A program made the translations under genes and the position numbers. A DNA stretch of 64,000 nt from Flammula alnicola (taxonomy: Eukaryota > Basidiomycota > Agaricomycetes > Agaricales > Strophariaceae): contig JADNRV010000020.1 of the NCBI GenBank assembly GCA_015499995.1, forward strand, positions 186,001 to 250,000. Direction: 5' to 3'. The notes beneath the pieces were generated by a model, which ran no database searches, had not been told where the DNA came from, and saw nothing but the letters and a program-made list of their open reading frames with translations. Positions within the stretch are counted from its first letter, which is position 1; each line of letters starts with the position of its first letter. Below are positions 44,025 to 55,585 of the stretch, one piece after another.

Positions 44025-47000
44025 ATGTCATTGCCAAGCGCGGACGGTTTTCAGCCAGTTCTCAATGACGATCTTTTACCTCGTCGATATCAGGAAGAGG
44101 TCTTCGAAAGAGCTCAAAAAGGTTTGTTTTACTGAAACGTTGTGGGTGTCATAGTTGACGAATTTAAAGGCAATATCATCGCCGCCCTCAACACTGGATC
44201 GGGGAAGACCCTCATCAGCTTGCTCTTGATCAAATGGATCACTTCACTGGAATCGTCCAGGAGAAAGGCGATCATTTTCCTGGTTCCCAAAGTCACTCTC
44301 GTTGAACAGCAAGCCAAATACCTATCGGCGAAAACACCTTTGAGGATCACAAAACTTCATGGTGCATTAGACCTCGACCTCAGCGACAGACGCGGATGGA
44401 AAAAGCGTTTTGAGGACTGTGATGTTCTCGTGATGACCGGTACCTCAGCTTTTCAACTTGGTTTATATGATTCTTCTCATTTCGAAATTAGCACAGATTT
44501 TTCTCAACGTCATAACCCATTCGCTTTGGAGTATCGACAAAGTGTCGTTGATGATCTTCGATGAATGTCACCATGCGCGGAAGAACCATCCATACAATAG
44601 CATTTTACGCGAATATTTTCAGGTCAAACCACCTCATAACAAACCCAAGATATTTGGAATGACTGCATCGCCTATTTGGAGCGTGAAAGACCCGTTAGGC
44701 TCGATTACTACGTTGGAAGAGAATATGGACGCGAAAGTCATTGGTGTGCGTGAGAATATTGGAGAACTTTTAGTCCATTCGCCGAAAGCACAGGAGGTAC
44801 GCGACGCCAACATTCTTCGACTTGAAAGCTCATACGTCGTCTATAGTTGATCAAAGAATATCCATTTCCTCCTGAAAATTTCGACTATCCATCTCCGACA
44901 ATTTACGAGTGTTTTCAGGTTATCGACAGACCAATATGGGACCAATTAGATATCCCGTGGTCCAACATAGAGGTGCGGTATCTGGCCACGCTATATAACC
45001 TCGGACCGTATTGCGCTTCCTTGTACCTTTACTTAGAGATACAGCACCACATTGAAGGGATTCTCATCGAGAACAAACACAAGCTAATGGACGACATTTC
45101 CGAACTCGACGAGATGGACGGCGTGATGCCCTCTTCGACACCTCCTTCAAAGAAGTTACCTGAGGATTTCTTCCTCATCCTAGACATTCTGCTCGATTTC
45201 AAATCCTTCTTCCCTCCAAACATGATGACCTCTGTCATACCGATTGCCGTTAATTTGGATTGGTGCACGCCGAAAGTCAAAGTTCTTGTCGACATCCTGC
45301 TCGAATACCATACTGCCACCTTCCAGGGAATTATATTCGTCGAACAACGACAGGTTGCCTCGAGTTTATCAAAGGTCCTGCAAGTCATCCCCGAATTATC
45401 TGGGAAGATACGTTGTGCTTTCCTTGTGGGCCAAGGAGTGAATAGCGACGGTGTGTCGAAACAAACAGACAGATACTACGATGAGGATCCGGTCAAACTC
45501 TTCCGAAAGGGCGTTATCAATATCCGTATGTCAATTCTCTTCCAGTAATTAGGGCCCTTTAATTCTTGTTTTCTTTAGTCATCGCTACATCTGTAGCCGA
45601 AGAAGGATTGGACTTTCCTGTGAGCCTCAGATTTAGATTCAAACTCCTTGAGCTTTTCTCACTTCTTATATTAGAAATGCGACCTTGTTGTTCGCTTCGA
45701 CACACTCCACCATATGATAGGATATGTCCAGTCACGAGGGCGGGCAAGGAAGAAGGCCTCGACATTCATCGTCATGCTCCAAAAAGGTGACGTTGCGCAA
45801 CGAGAAAAGTATCGAATTCTCCAGGAGAAAGAGCCCGAGATCAATCAAGTATATCAAACTCGCCATGGCAATGTAGAAGAGGAAGAGGACGAAGAGGATG
45901 ATGGGGATGACGAATCGCATGCGGCCGACCTTCTAGAACGCGAACGATACGTGGTACCCTCCACGGGAGCCATCCTCACCTACGACAACTCCCTGAATCT
46001 ACTGAATTACCTGTGTTCTCTCATTCCTCGGGATGCTTTCACCCCTGTCCATGTACCCAAGTTCGCAGGCGACTTTCAGGCGATGTTACGCCTTCCTCGT
46101 GCTTTACCACTTGCGCTGAACGACCTGATCTACGTCGGTCCTCCCAAGCGATCGAAAAAGGAAGCCAAACGTGCCGTAGCCTTCATGGCTGTCAAGCGGC
46201 TTCGAAAGCTGGATGTTTTCGATGAATACCTCCTCCCTGTCCCGAATGGTTCCGACAATGAAGAAATCAAGATAAAACACCCTGATGGCAAGAAAAACAT
46301 TCGTAATATCCCGCCAATCATCACTGTTCCGGTTAGAGATCCATGGTGCATGGGGCAGAAGCTATGGCTTCATCCCATCATGATCGACGGCCAGGTCATC
46401 GCGGGTCTAGTGACTGGTACAGCACTTCCGATGGAGGAAGTGATGACTGGCAGCACCCATGTGAAAACCCTTTCTGCGGAGCCGCTCACATTTGACGAAG
46501 CATCTGAGCACGAAAGAAGGGCCGATATGAAGGAGTTTACGAGACTCGGAATATGGCACAATAACACATCCAGTCCCTTTCCCGCGTCTCTCAGTTTCTA
46601 CCTCGTGCCGATTACACAAAATTATCAACCTGACTTCGAAGCTATTCGACGTCTTGTGGACAACCCACGCGGCAGCAGTGACTGGAGCCAGATATCTGAT
46701 GCCGATTATGACAAACTCATAGTCCTTAACTTCAATCGTTTTGGAAGTACCCACCTCCTGCGGAGAATTCGTCATGATTTATCGCCCATGTCTTCGCCTC
46801 TTCCAGGATCTCGCGAGGCCCAATTTCCGACATATCGCGACTATTGGTTACAGAAGTGGTCAAGGAAAGCCCGGGAAGCTGTGGTGCCAAAAAATGGTCC
46901 TTTGCTAGAAACATTCCTCCTTCCGCGATCGAATATGGGAACATATGAGCTCAACCCTTCCTTTCGTCATTCCGTTCCTGTTCAATCTGCACGGGATGGC

Positions 47001-48734
47001 CGTCTACTACCCCAAGGATGCTCCACCTGGCTTGCGATATCTTATCATGTCCGTCGAGCCTTTGAGGTCTTGCCTGTGCTTTGCCATCATATGACCTCCG
47101 CCTTTAGAGCCCGATGTGCACGATACGAACTTGGCCTGCCACTCATTCCCAGTAACCTCATGATAGAGGCTTTCACGATTCCGTCTGCCGCTCTTCCTTT
47201 CAGTAATCAACGAATGGAGACACTCGGAGATGCTGTCCTTCAACTCTGTACGACAGTGCATCTGCTCAACCAATACCCGAATCGCCATGAAGGCCAGCTT
47301 TCGAAGCTTAGGCAAAAAGCTGTCAGCAACAAGTACCTAATGCATCGCGCATTGGACCTTGGCTTCGAAAGCTTTGTCAACAGCGAGATTCCAAGCGTGT
47401 ACAAGTGGAGATACGTCTTGCCTGATGGCATACTTCCTTACCCCGACGTAACAGCCCCCCCAGTCAGATATGCAACAAGAGAGTTTCCTCGACGAAGTTT
47501 ACAGGATTGTATGGAAGCCATCTTAGGTGCAAGCTTTCTTGCTGGCAGTATTCCTGTCGCATTACAAACAGGCACCATTCTAGGTCTCGAATTTGGAGGA
47601 CCTTTGCCATGGCCCATCAGGTACCACCGTGATGCGGAGCCGAGTCAGATAACTTCGCTATTTGCAGGTTTGGAGAACAACCTTGGATATAGATTTCAGC
47701 ATAACCACCTTTTACTGGAAAGTCTTACCCATCCCTCATTTTCTGATTCCGAAGGGCCTTCTTACCAACGTCTGGAATTTTTGGGAGACGGTACATTTCT
47801 CTCTCTCAAACTTGAACCAGACACCTGACAACCTATTTTAGCGATTCTCGATCTGGTGGTTGTTAAATATTTGTATGACAAATTTCCACATGCAACGTCC
47901 CACCAACTTGCTTTTCCGCGTACCAAGGCTATATGCGCCCCGACCTTGGCTAACCTCGCTGTCCGGCGTCTTGGCCTTCATAAGATGATGCTTGTGAATA
48001 ACCTGGAGCTGAATCTAGCCATCGATCGTTATGTTCCTCTGTTGGAAGAAGTATCTGGTCAAGAGATCGTAAAATTCGGCTGGAAATTCGACCCTCCAAA
48101 GGCCATTAGCGACGTATTTGAGAGTCTTGTGGGAGCTATACTAGTGGACTCCGGGTATGATTACGAGAAGACAGCAGGCATTGTGGAATACGTGATGGAA
48201 GATGTGCTTGAGTCGCTTTCACCGGACGTAGCGAAGGATCCTATATCGGACCTAATCGAATGGATGGCAGGCGCTGGTTGCATGCTGATAACTTTCGAGT
48301 AAGTCTCGCTATCTTTCGCCGCATACGCAAAGACTTGACAATGTAACAGGAAAAGGTTGAAGAAAACTGAACACTGGGAACGAGAAGGCTTCGTAGTGCT
48401 CGTGCACGGAGAACACGTCGTTGGGCCAATCGTCTCGACAAGTCTAACCGTCGCAAAGTTCCTTGCTGCGGAACGGGCTATAGCCATTCTCAAAGATTCG
48501 AAGTCCGAGAAGTCACTAACGCACTTGTGCGACTGTGGTATATTGATGGATATTGTTACCCACGACGGGCCTACAGGGGGTTCTCTTCTCTCCGATTCAG
48601 CATTACTACTCGCTGACAAGAGTGATCTGTCGGATTGTGAAGGCATAGAAGACGTCGCTCTCCTTCGCCCTCAGGCCGAGAAAGAAGACAATATGGTGCT
48701 ATATGTGGATGGCATAGCCGGATGTGTTGACTGA
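44025..48734 (+). CDS. Dicer-like ribonuclease III
   Basis: ATG at 44025 (MSLPSADGFQPVLNDDLLPR), stop at 48732-48734, about 1,450 residues. The helicase has Walker A ALNTGSGKT (just after intron 1), DECHHARKNHPYN, MTAS, and motif VI QSRGRAR, preceded by VIATSVAEEGLDFP. Next is the Dicer dimerisation domain (LNLLNYLCSLIPRDAFTPVH). RNase III domain 1 has RMETLGDAVLQL and LQDCMEAILGASFLAG. Domain 2 has YQRLEFLGD (end of an exon), AILDLVVVKYLYDKF and KAISDVFESLVGAILVDSG. In both domains the acidic catalytic residues are present. The C-terminus has a dsRNA-binding-like stretch. There is no clear PAZ domain, as is usual in fungi. The enzyme cuts double-stranded RNA into small RNAs for silencing. 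Confidence 0.95.
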
Positions 48735-49139
48735 TCATAGTAACCTAATCTCGCATTAGATTCCTGGGTTCAGTCAATATACCAGGTGCTGCAGGTGCAG
48801 ATTTGACGAGAGACAAGAAATTTATGTGATTAGTAGTACGCTTTTTGGATATCATTTCTGTAGAAATAGATATGTGGGTGCCGATAATACGCTTATGAAC
48901 TATCAACCATCATGGCGTGTATGTCAGTATGCGGACGGCAGTAGCTGGTCATCTCCTACGGGCACGCGAGTCTTACTGTTATCTGATTGGGAGAACCGTA
49001 TGAATTTACGTAACGACCTCGCATGATCTGCACTCCAACTTAACACTTGACAAAACTTATAATGATTTGTCGGATCTCGACTCTGTTCACAAAAAGCACT
49101 TAAGGTTGACGCGAGACACTATTGCGCATTCGGGAGAGC
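48735..49139. other. Intergenic, no gene seen
   Basis: 3' flank of the Dicer gene and promoter of the next gene. Confidence 0.4.
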
Positions 49140-50124
49140 ATGGCGTCGACATTTCGTATTTCTTCCAACTTCTTGAACAGTCTGAAGGCCCTTTTCCCTG
49201 AAAATGCTGGTCGAGTTGGGTTGAACGCTGGATCAATGGAATCTCCAAGTTCGTTATCAACAGTTCATACGCTCTAGAAATTGACCATATTTCCCTCTAG
49301 TTCTCAGAAACCCGTGGTACATCGTAGCCGCTGTCGCCTTCAGTGCGAGCAATAGACCAGAAGCAGTTCCACGCGTTTTTGAACATGTTTTGGAGGGTCT
49401 TAGGGCTCCAGATGGAGGTAATACCACTAGCAAGTCCGACGAGAAGTTACTCGCTCAGAAATTGCGGGAGGCGCTCTTGAAATCTGGCCTCATCAGTGGA
49501 TACCCCAAGGTTTCAACGCAGTATGTAGCCTTGACGCACAAAATATTCTAACATATTTTATGCAGGCGATCAACGGTCTGAAAGCCTTGCATGAAGTTAT
49601 GCCCGAGGAACTAAAAGACAAGAAAATTATCAGGTCTGTTAGCTCAAAAGATGGCGTCCTACTTTTCTTAGTGATCTCGATCCCTCAGAGACCCAAATGC
49701 CTCACTTGCGGAGTACGAAGTAGCGGGACAGAGTCTATTCCGGTCTGTTTACGGAGACAAGGCTGACGCAGTCCAAGAGTTACTGGACTCGATCTACCCT
49801 GATATGGGTGAGTAACTCTCCGTCTCTTCTTCTCTGCTGCCTTCAAATTTATCCTCAGGTTGGTTTTCAAGAACAATTGGCTATGGCCTGGTCTACGGGC
49901 ATACAGACATACTTTCTCCACTCGAAACTTCGTACACCCTTATAGCAGCCTTGATCGCTGGCGACACTCCTCAGCAAATTGCATGGCATCTTGATGGCGC
50001 GCAAAGAGAAGGAGCCACTCTTGAAGAAGTGCGTGCGGTCAGGGAGTTGTCCATAGAAGTTGCAAAATTCTCTGGGATCCAGTGGCGACATAGTATCCCA
50101 GAAGTAGAAGCTGCGCAAAGTTAG
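49140..50124 (+). CDS. Carboxymuconolactone decarboxylase (AhpD)-like protein
   Basis: ATG at 49140 (MASTFRISSNFLNSLKALFP), which may be a weak mitochondrial presequence. Five exons join in frame: VLRNPWYIVAAVAFSASNRP, REALLKSGLISGYPK plus AINGLKALHEVMPEE, DPNASLAEYEVAGQSLFRSV, and GWFSRTIGYGLVYGHTDILS to EVEAAQS, stop at 50122-50124. The GYPKAINGL motif and the second helical repeat (ETSYTLIAALIAGDTPQQI, then AWHLDGA) fit the CMD/AhpD fold. The CxxC redox pair of true AhpD is absent, so peroxidase activity is not expected. Similar proteins in fungi are uncharacterised. The intron after GYPK uses an unusual donor, GTTTCA. Confidence 0.72.
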
Positions 50125-50639
50125 AGGAAACGCCGGGTTTGACTCTTTTCCTCAAGAGACAAGGCCGAGCGAAAAGGTGATGTATTGAACGTCAAACTAT
50201 TTTAATTATGACTCATGCTCAACAAGTTTAAATGGTACCAGTCCTCCTACGTCGAACAATGGCAGACTCGAAATGGGCACCACATTGTCGGAATGTCGAT
50301 TCGATTTCTATAATTTGTACCCGATACGAATATCTTCAATTTGCTGCACTAAACGTATACCGTCAGAATCCCATAACTCTCCCCAGTGTGCTTGTGGCTC
50401 TCTCCGTCAAAATAATGCGTTTCGCGCATCAAGGCCGCGGAATTCCTCCTTTTCAAGATTGGAACAAGAGACGTTCTCAGCATTTCGCGTTCAAGAGGGA
50501 AATGTCATGACCGGTCACGTGGCATACAGAATAGCGCCCAAGCTTTTGAATTATCCTAGTGGTTCCCACACTCCGAAGTCACCTCGTGCCAAGGGCAGTA
50601 ACTTTTCAATAAATTTGAATCTCTTAAAGTCTACACGCC
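50125..50639. other. Intergenic, no gene seen
   Basis: Overlapping short frames in two phases, none with motif support. Confidence 0.4.
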
Positions 50640-52349
50640 ATGATCATGGCATCTCCTATCAGCACACTATGCGCAGAGCTTTTCCCATTAATCGCATCTC
50701 ACCTGCCTTTTCACACAAGACCGTCGACATTGCGCGCTCTAGCCCTCACGAACAGCACTCTTTATAACTTCGTCCAATATCTTGTGTATTCAACTCTCAT
50801 CCTCAGAAATGAGACTGATGCATTATTTGTTATTCGCAAGTTACTGGATAATCCGGAGCTTGGCCGTTCTGTCAGAGAGATCTACATCCTTTCAGATCTG
50901 TCTCCGGAGACGCGCGCTCAAAAGCCAATCGATGTTGTTACGGGGCTAACAATGGTCATCGTAGATGGGTCACTGCCATACATTCACACATTAGGACTTT
51001 ATCTCCTCGCCGGCTGGCAGAAGGACGAAAAATACAGCAGTTATGGCGAACTTCACGCCGAATTCTGGACGTACTTGCGCGCCAAATGTCCTCGCCTTCG
51101 CCGACTCATTCTTCGGGGCTTGAAAGACACGTTGAACTTTCCCTGGTTTGGAAAATCAGGTATCTATATGCTGAAAGATTTCAAAGTGAGTACCTTTTTA
51201 TATCGCAAACTTCGAGAGCTAATGGATATTAGGACTTGACGAGCCTCTCCCTCGTTTTTCATAAATCTCAGCCGCTATCAGAAGACAGCTGCGACAAGTT
51301 ATTGAGAAATCTCAAATATCTGGCTCCTTCCCTGAGCACTCTTGCGTTGTGTTTTTACAACAAACGCAGTGTAGACCCTACTCCTTTTTTATCTCTTCAT
51401 TTTCCTTGTTTGAAATCACTTGTTTTGTCTTCGCTCATTCCCTACGACAGACCAGTCGCGATGGAATTTTGGACTCGGCATTTTACGCTTGAGAACCTGG
51501 TTCTAATTAATTATCCTAGTATCTGTCAGTGGTTCGTCGATAAGGTAGAACCTGGCATTTTCCCCAATCTCAAGCACCTCAAAGTGAGCCGGAATTCGTC
51601 ACTCGTGAGGATTTACTAATCGATTTGATAGGCAAATTACGACGACATACGCACCTTATCACCTATCCTTCACCAGCTCATCAGTCTTTCCATCTACCAT
51701 AGCATCAACTTACAAATCCCATATCTTCTGAGGGTGGTACTTCCGAGCGGCCTACCCGGCCTTAAAAGTCTATCGGTTGACCAAATGCCTTGCGGAGAGC
51801 GTACCATTAGGGATACCGAGGGTGCCACGTGGTTCGAGACAGAGGATGGGAAGTTCGACCACGAGAGGGCCTGGCGTTGCGCAGAAAAATCGATGCTCGA
51901 CGGATTTATGCATTCGATTGTCAGAGCCGCTCCCAATCTGGAAGAATTGGGACTGCAGGGACGTGTCTTGGATCCACGAACATTTGTATGCAATATTTCT
52001 GTCTGCCTTGGTTCGCCACACTGACCTCTGAATTTAGCGGAAGGTGCTGGGCCCGGACCTGGCTCGCCTTGAGCATTTAGAGCGCCTGTATTACCGAGTG
52101 CTCTCTAGGCCGCCATACACGATAACCAGAGGGGAACGCGCTAACTTCATCTCTGAGAGTCTGGCGCTGGCAAAAATTTGCGTACGGCTGAAGACTGTAA
52201 CTGACATCAGCCCGCGCGATTTACCCTACATGACAGCCAAAATACATCGGAACGATACCGGGAGAGTAACAGAAGTCAAGGTTGGGGATGGCTTCGGGAT
52301 GCAGATAGGATATGATGACGACCCTTTTCATTCTTATCCGGAACTTTGA
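50640..52349 (+). CDS. F-box/LRR-like protein, about 520 residues
   Basis: ATG at 50640. MIMASPISTLCAELFPLIAS, then HLPFHTRPSTLRALALTNST and LYNFVQYLVYSTLIL, is an F-box-like start. Introns lie near 51187-51235 and 51585-51632, with a third near 51987-52038; all keep the frame. Leucine-rich segments follow: CPRLRRLILRGLKDTL, LTSLSLVFHKSQPL, FPCLKSLVLSSLIPYD, LENLVLINYPS, FPNLKHLK, LPGLKSLSVDQMP and APNLEELGLQGRVL. The last part (ERLYYRVLSRPPYTITRGER) ends with PFHSYPEL, stop at 52347-52349. This is the F-box plus irregular LRR layout common in mushrooms. Substrate unknown. Confidence 0.75.
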
Positions 52350-52420
52350 CTGGTGAGCTGCACAAGTAGTAGAGTAGGCATATAATCTGCTGTCTCACTG
52401 GTAATAGTATTGTCCTATTC

Positions 52421-54765
52421 CTAATGCAGTTGCATGGTACACATCCTGAAATAGCCACGTACGGCACCCATAGGAAACAGGAAGTCATTGCCCAAGATAG
52501 GATTTTCATTTTGATGAGCACTGTTGTGAGGGTAAAGATCAGCTCAGACGGTGCAAACGATAATGAAGGAGGAAGCACACCTTTCTGCATGATCTAGCAT
52601 ATCATAATCTTCGGTCCTTGTTTCATAGTGAATGCAATGCCATTGCCATCGGTCATCTACCAGGGACCGGATCCAAGTCTGTTCGCTGACTGAGGATATC
52701 GGTTTCAGCATCAACAACTCGACCAAAATCATCTGCAGATATCGAGCGCCACGGGAATGCACTGTCTTCATTGACATACAATTCTCGACTAAGTAAATCT
52801 ATAAAATCATGCATCAGTATGAAGCGAAGCAAAGGAAGCATTACAAGAAGGACGAACCGCTTGTTTCCATCGTATCATCTCTCTTTCATGTAGAAGTTTG
52901 GAGGAGACCGTGGAAAGGCATTCGATGAATGGGTTGCGCTGGTCTATCTCTGCAGCAGAAATCTTGTCATCGATACCAAGAGTTTCAAGGATGGCCTTTG
53001 CATGCCTATGAGCCGATTCGCCGAACAGGAGACAGCTTCCAGAAGGCAACTGGTTCCAAGGTCGAAATCCAAGGTCGAAATCCAAGATATACAAACATAT
53101 AGGCCATGTCTTCCAAATCGGTACCTCTTGGAAGAGCTGGTCGGGCAGACGCATGAGTGGACTAAGGCTTCAGGATAGCTTAATGAGATGTTGCATTCGG
53201 AACATTTGAAGATTGTGGTCGCGTGCTGCAACGTGGCAAGGTCGCATCCTGAACAACATTGGAATTTGGATTGTAGTAGGATTTCAAGTAGCGTCTCGTG
53301 AGCTGATTCCGTCCACAGGGAAATGAGCTCGGGGAGTTTCTGGAAAGATGGCAGGAAATCGAGCTCTGTGACCTTGATTTCATCTGTAGGACCCAGGATC
53401 AAGGCCTTGAAAATATCCATATCGCCGATGCCGGCGATGCCTGGCATAGGAGTATTGAACGGGGGAGATGAGCACAAGGAATTATACTCCTTCCTCAAGA
53501 TCTGGTAACGTCCCGCAATTACCGATTCGTGGCTACGCTGCAGTCGTTTCTTCTGCTCATCCTTCATAAAGGAGATCAAGGTGGGTTCCATGCTCTTCCA
53601 ACATGATGAAGTTCAAGCTAGAACGAGAGCACGGCACAGGGGAAATTAATCACTTCGTTCAGTTCAGTTCTTCGCCGGCCTGACGTACGGATGGTCATAC
53701 AGTATTTTGAGGTCCATTTTGTTTAATTCGTCTTCCCAGCCCGATAAAATGTGAGATTTGAGTCGTTGAGTTACAAGACTATGTCCGAGGACCCACCTAA
53801 GCCTTTCAATCTCTTCATGATGCCGTTGAGGCCTCGGCGATGCTGGTCAGCAAAAGAGAAAAATGCACCGACTCTGCTCTGCGTCTCGTTCGAACCAAAT
53901 CAAGTTCCTCTGACCGCTTTTCACTCCGTCGTTTGAGGAAACCATCGTATTTCGAGGCGATCTTCGACAGGGTTTTATTAGCACATCATCTTTGATGGTT
54001 CTTTAACGGAGGCATACCTCTTTGATTACCTTAAATTCTGCAGTTTTCTTGGATATCCATTGTTTTGTAACAACGGGGTTTTAAGGCTTTTATACTACAG
54101 TTGATCGACATTGTGGGTTGGCAGAGTTGTATCCCATTCATCTATTAGTGAAAAGACAAGGAAAGAATCGTTAATGCGTGGGTCGGCAGAGCGGCAAAAA
54201 AAGTTACGAACTAGCTGAAAAGGCAATAGTAGTCGTGATCATATTGTATATTTCATAGCAGCAATAATCTTGTACAACTATGGCTCTATGGTCTTGGAAT
54301 CTGAAGGCAAACGAGCTTGTAAGCGGTTTTTACTGCCAGAACCAAGGGTACATTACTTTTTAAGACCACATTTCATACAGCAGCGAACACGAGCCTCAAC
54401 TACCACTTTCTTCGCGTTCATGGCTCCGCAGAACTGGGAATTCGTCGGATTTTGTCAACCCAAAATGATGGATAAGAAAGGAAGAAGAATGACGTACGTA
54501 GCAAGTACTGTCAAACGTAAGATAGGCATATTGAGGTTCGCTCGGGTCCTCGGGGCATTCCGGTAAACCTTCGATGTTTAATCGAGACTGCTTCCAGATG
54601 ATGATGGATTTGCGGCTCATAAGTACGCTCCGGAGGTCTTTCGATGTTCGAGCTACACGTAAGAGATCCAAGGGTACCCAAAAGTCTGGTCATACGGTCA
54701 ACAAATGGGCGGTTCAATAATGTGGAAAGCTCACCTCAAATAAAATGTCAAGAGGCACTGTTTAC
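52421..54765 (-). pseudogene. Decayed paralogue of the 17.7-kb F-box gene
   Basis: Minus-strand pieces follow the same order as the intact gene: PLDILFE then LDLLRVARTSKDLRSVLMSR, GLPECPEDPSEPQYAYLTF, AKKVVVEARVRCCMKCGLKK, GWEDELNKMDLKILYDHP, MEPTLISFMKDEQKKRLQ, TTIFKCSECNISLSYPEALV, GIDDKISAAEIDQRNPFIEC, ISADDFGRVVDAETDIL and WHCIHYETRTEDYDMLDHAE, with a last exon ending at TAG 52421-52423. The frame changes at 53056-53081, where a 13-bp unit is repeated in tandem. The C2H2-like finger has lost a Cys (CIHY for CAHC). A stop lies just before PLDILFE unless an acceptor AAACAG there is used. The many conserved blocks mean decay is recent or partial. Confidence 0.65.
53056..53081. repeat. 13-bp tandem duplication inside the F-box relic
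   Basis: ccaaggtcgaaat occurs twice in a row, followed by a partial third unit (ccaag). Thirteen bases is not a multiple of three, so it shifts the reading frame of the minus-strand gene. Confidence 0.9.
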
Positions 54766-55585
54766 TCTTCCCAAAAGAAGAATCGACTGGAGCTGGTCTG
54801 GATCATGGTGATGATGGAGGACACGGTGAACGGTATATCATCTATATGCTCACACACCGAGCTGCTGACTAGTTCCGAACTGGATGGGAGACGTTCAGGA
54901 GGATTCCGGAAATTTCCATAGAGCAGCATGGAATGAGAGTGTCCCACACTGCCTCGTCAGACTCCGAGACGCAACAAGTTGAATAGAACAATTATTTGTG
55001 GAGGCATAGCATTGGATTCAATTTTTACTAGACAAAAGGCCCTTCACAGCACAGGTTTAAGTTCGAGACAATCATTTCGAGTAACGACGCGACGGCAGTC
55101 ACGCATTGTCACTGTGACGGCGCGCACGGCAGCGTGCGAAACGCTCAAGTAAATTGACGCGCCGCGCGCGCTCACACGACTCTAACGCTCTCGTAGCGGG
55201 AGAAACGCGCTAACGTAAAACACAGCCTGTCGACACTTCGAACACTTTCCGAGAAATGGAAACGTGCTCTGGTGTCACTACGACTCTATGTCGTGAAGAA
55301 ATGGAATAAGGGATTTCGGCACTGAATCTGCCATTCTTTTGGCACAGATTAAGTCTTGAGTTGGCCGAGCAAGTAGAGCCACAGAACCCTTACTGAGATA
55401 TCCCTTCCCGAGCACTGTCATTGCTGTACTAGACTACATGGAAGTCGGGGCCACTGTACGTTCCGCAGGTTTAGCCACGTGACTCAATGGGTGGACCACT
55501 TTCGGCCTTTAACAGCTTCTGTCTCCTCAACAACACAATCTTTACCCTCCACATTCTCCGGCGGTCGTTCCCCTTTAGAGACCGC
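54766..55585. other. Divergent intergenic region with CpG-rich block
   Basis: No gene is supported. At about 55085-55210 the sequence is unusually rich in CG steps (gcgccgcgcgcgctcac) and has a short inverted repeat, cgcac...gtgcg, at 55122-55137. Confidence 0.45.
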
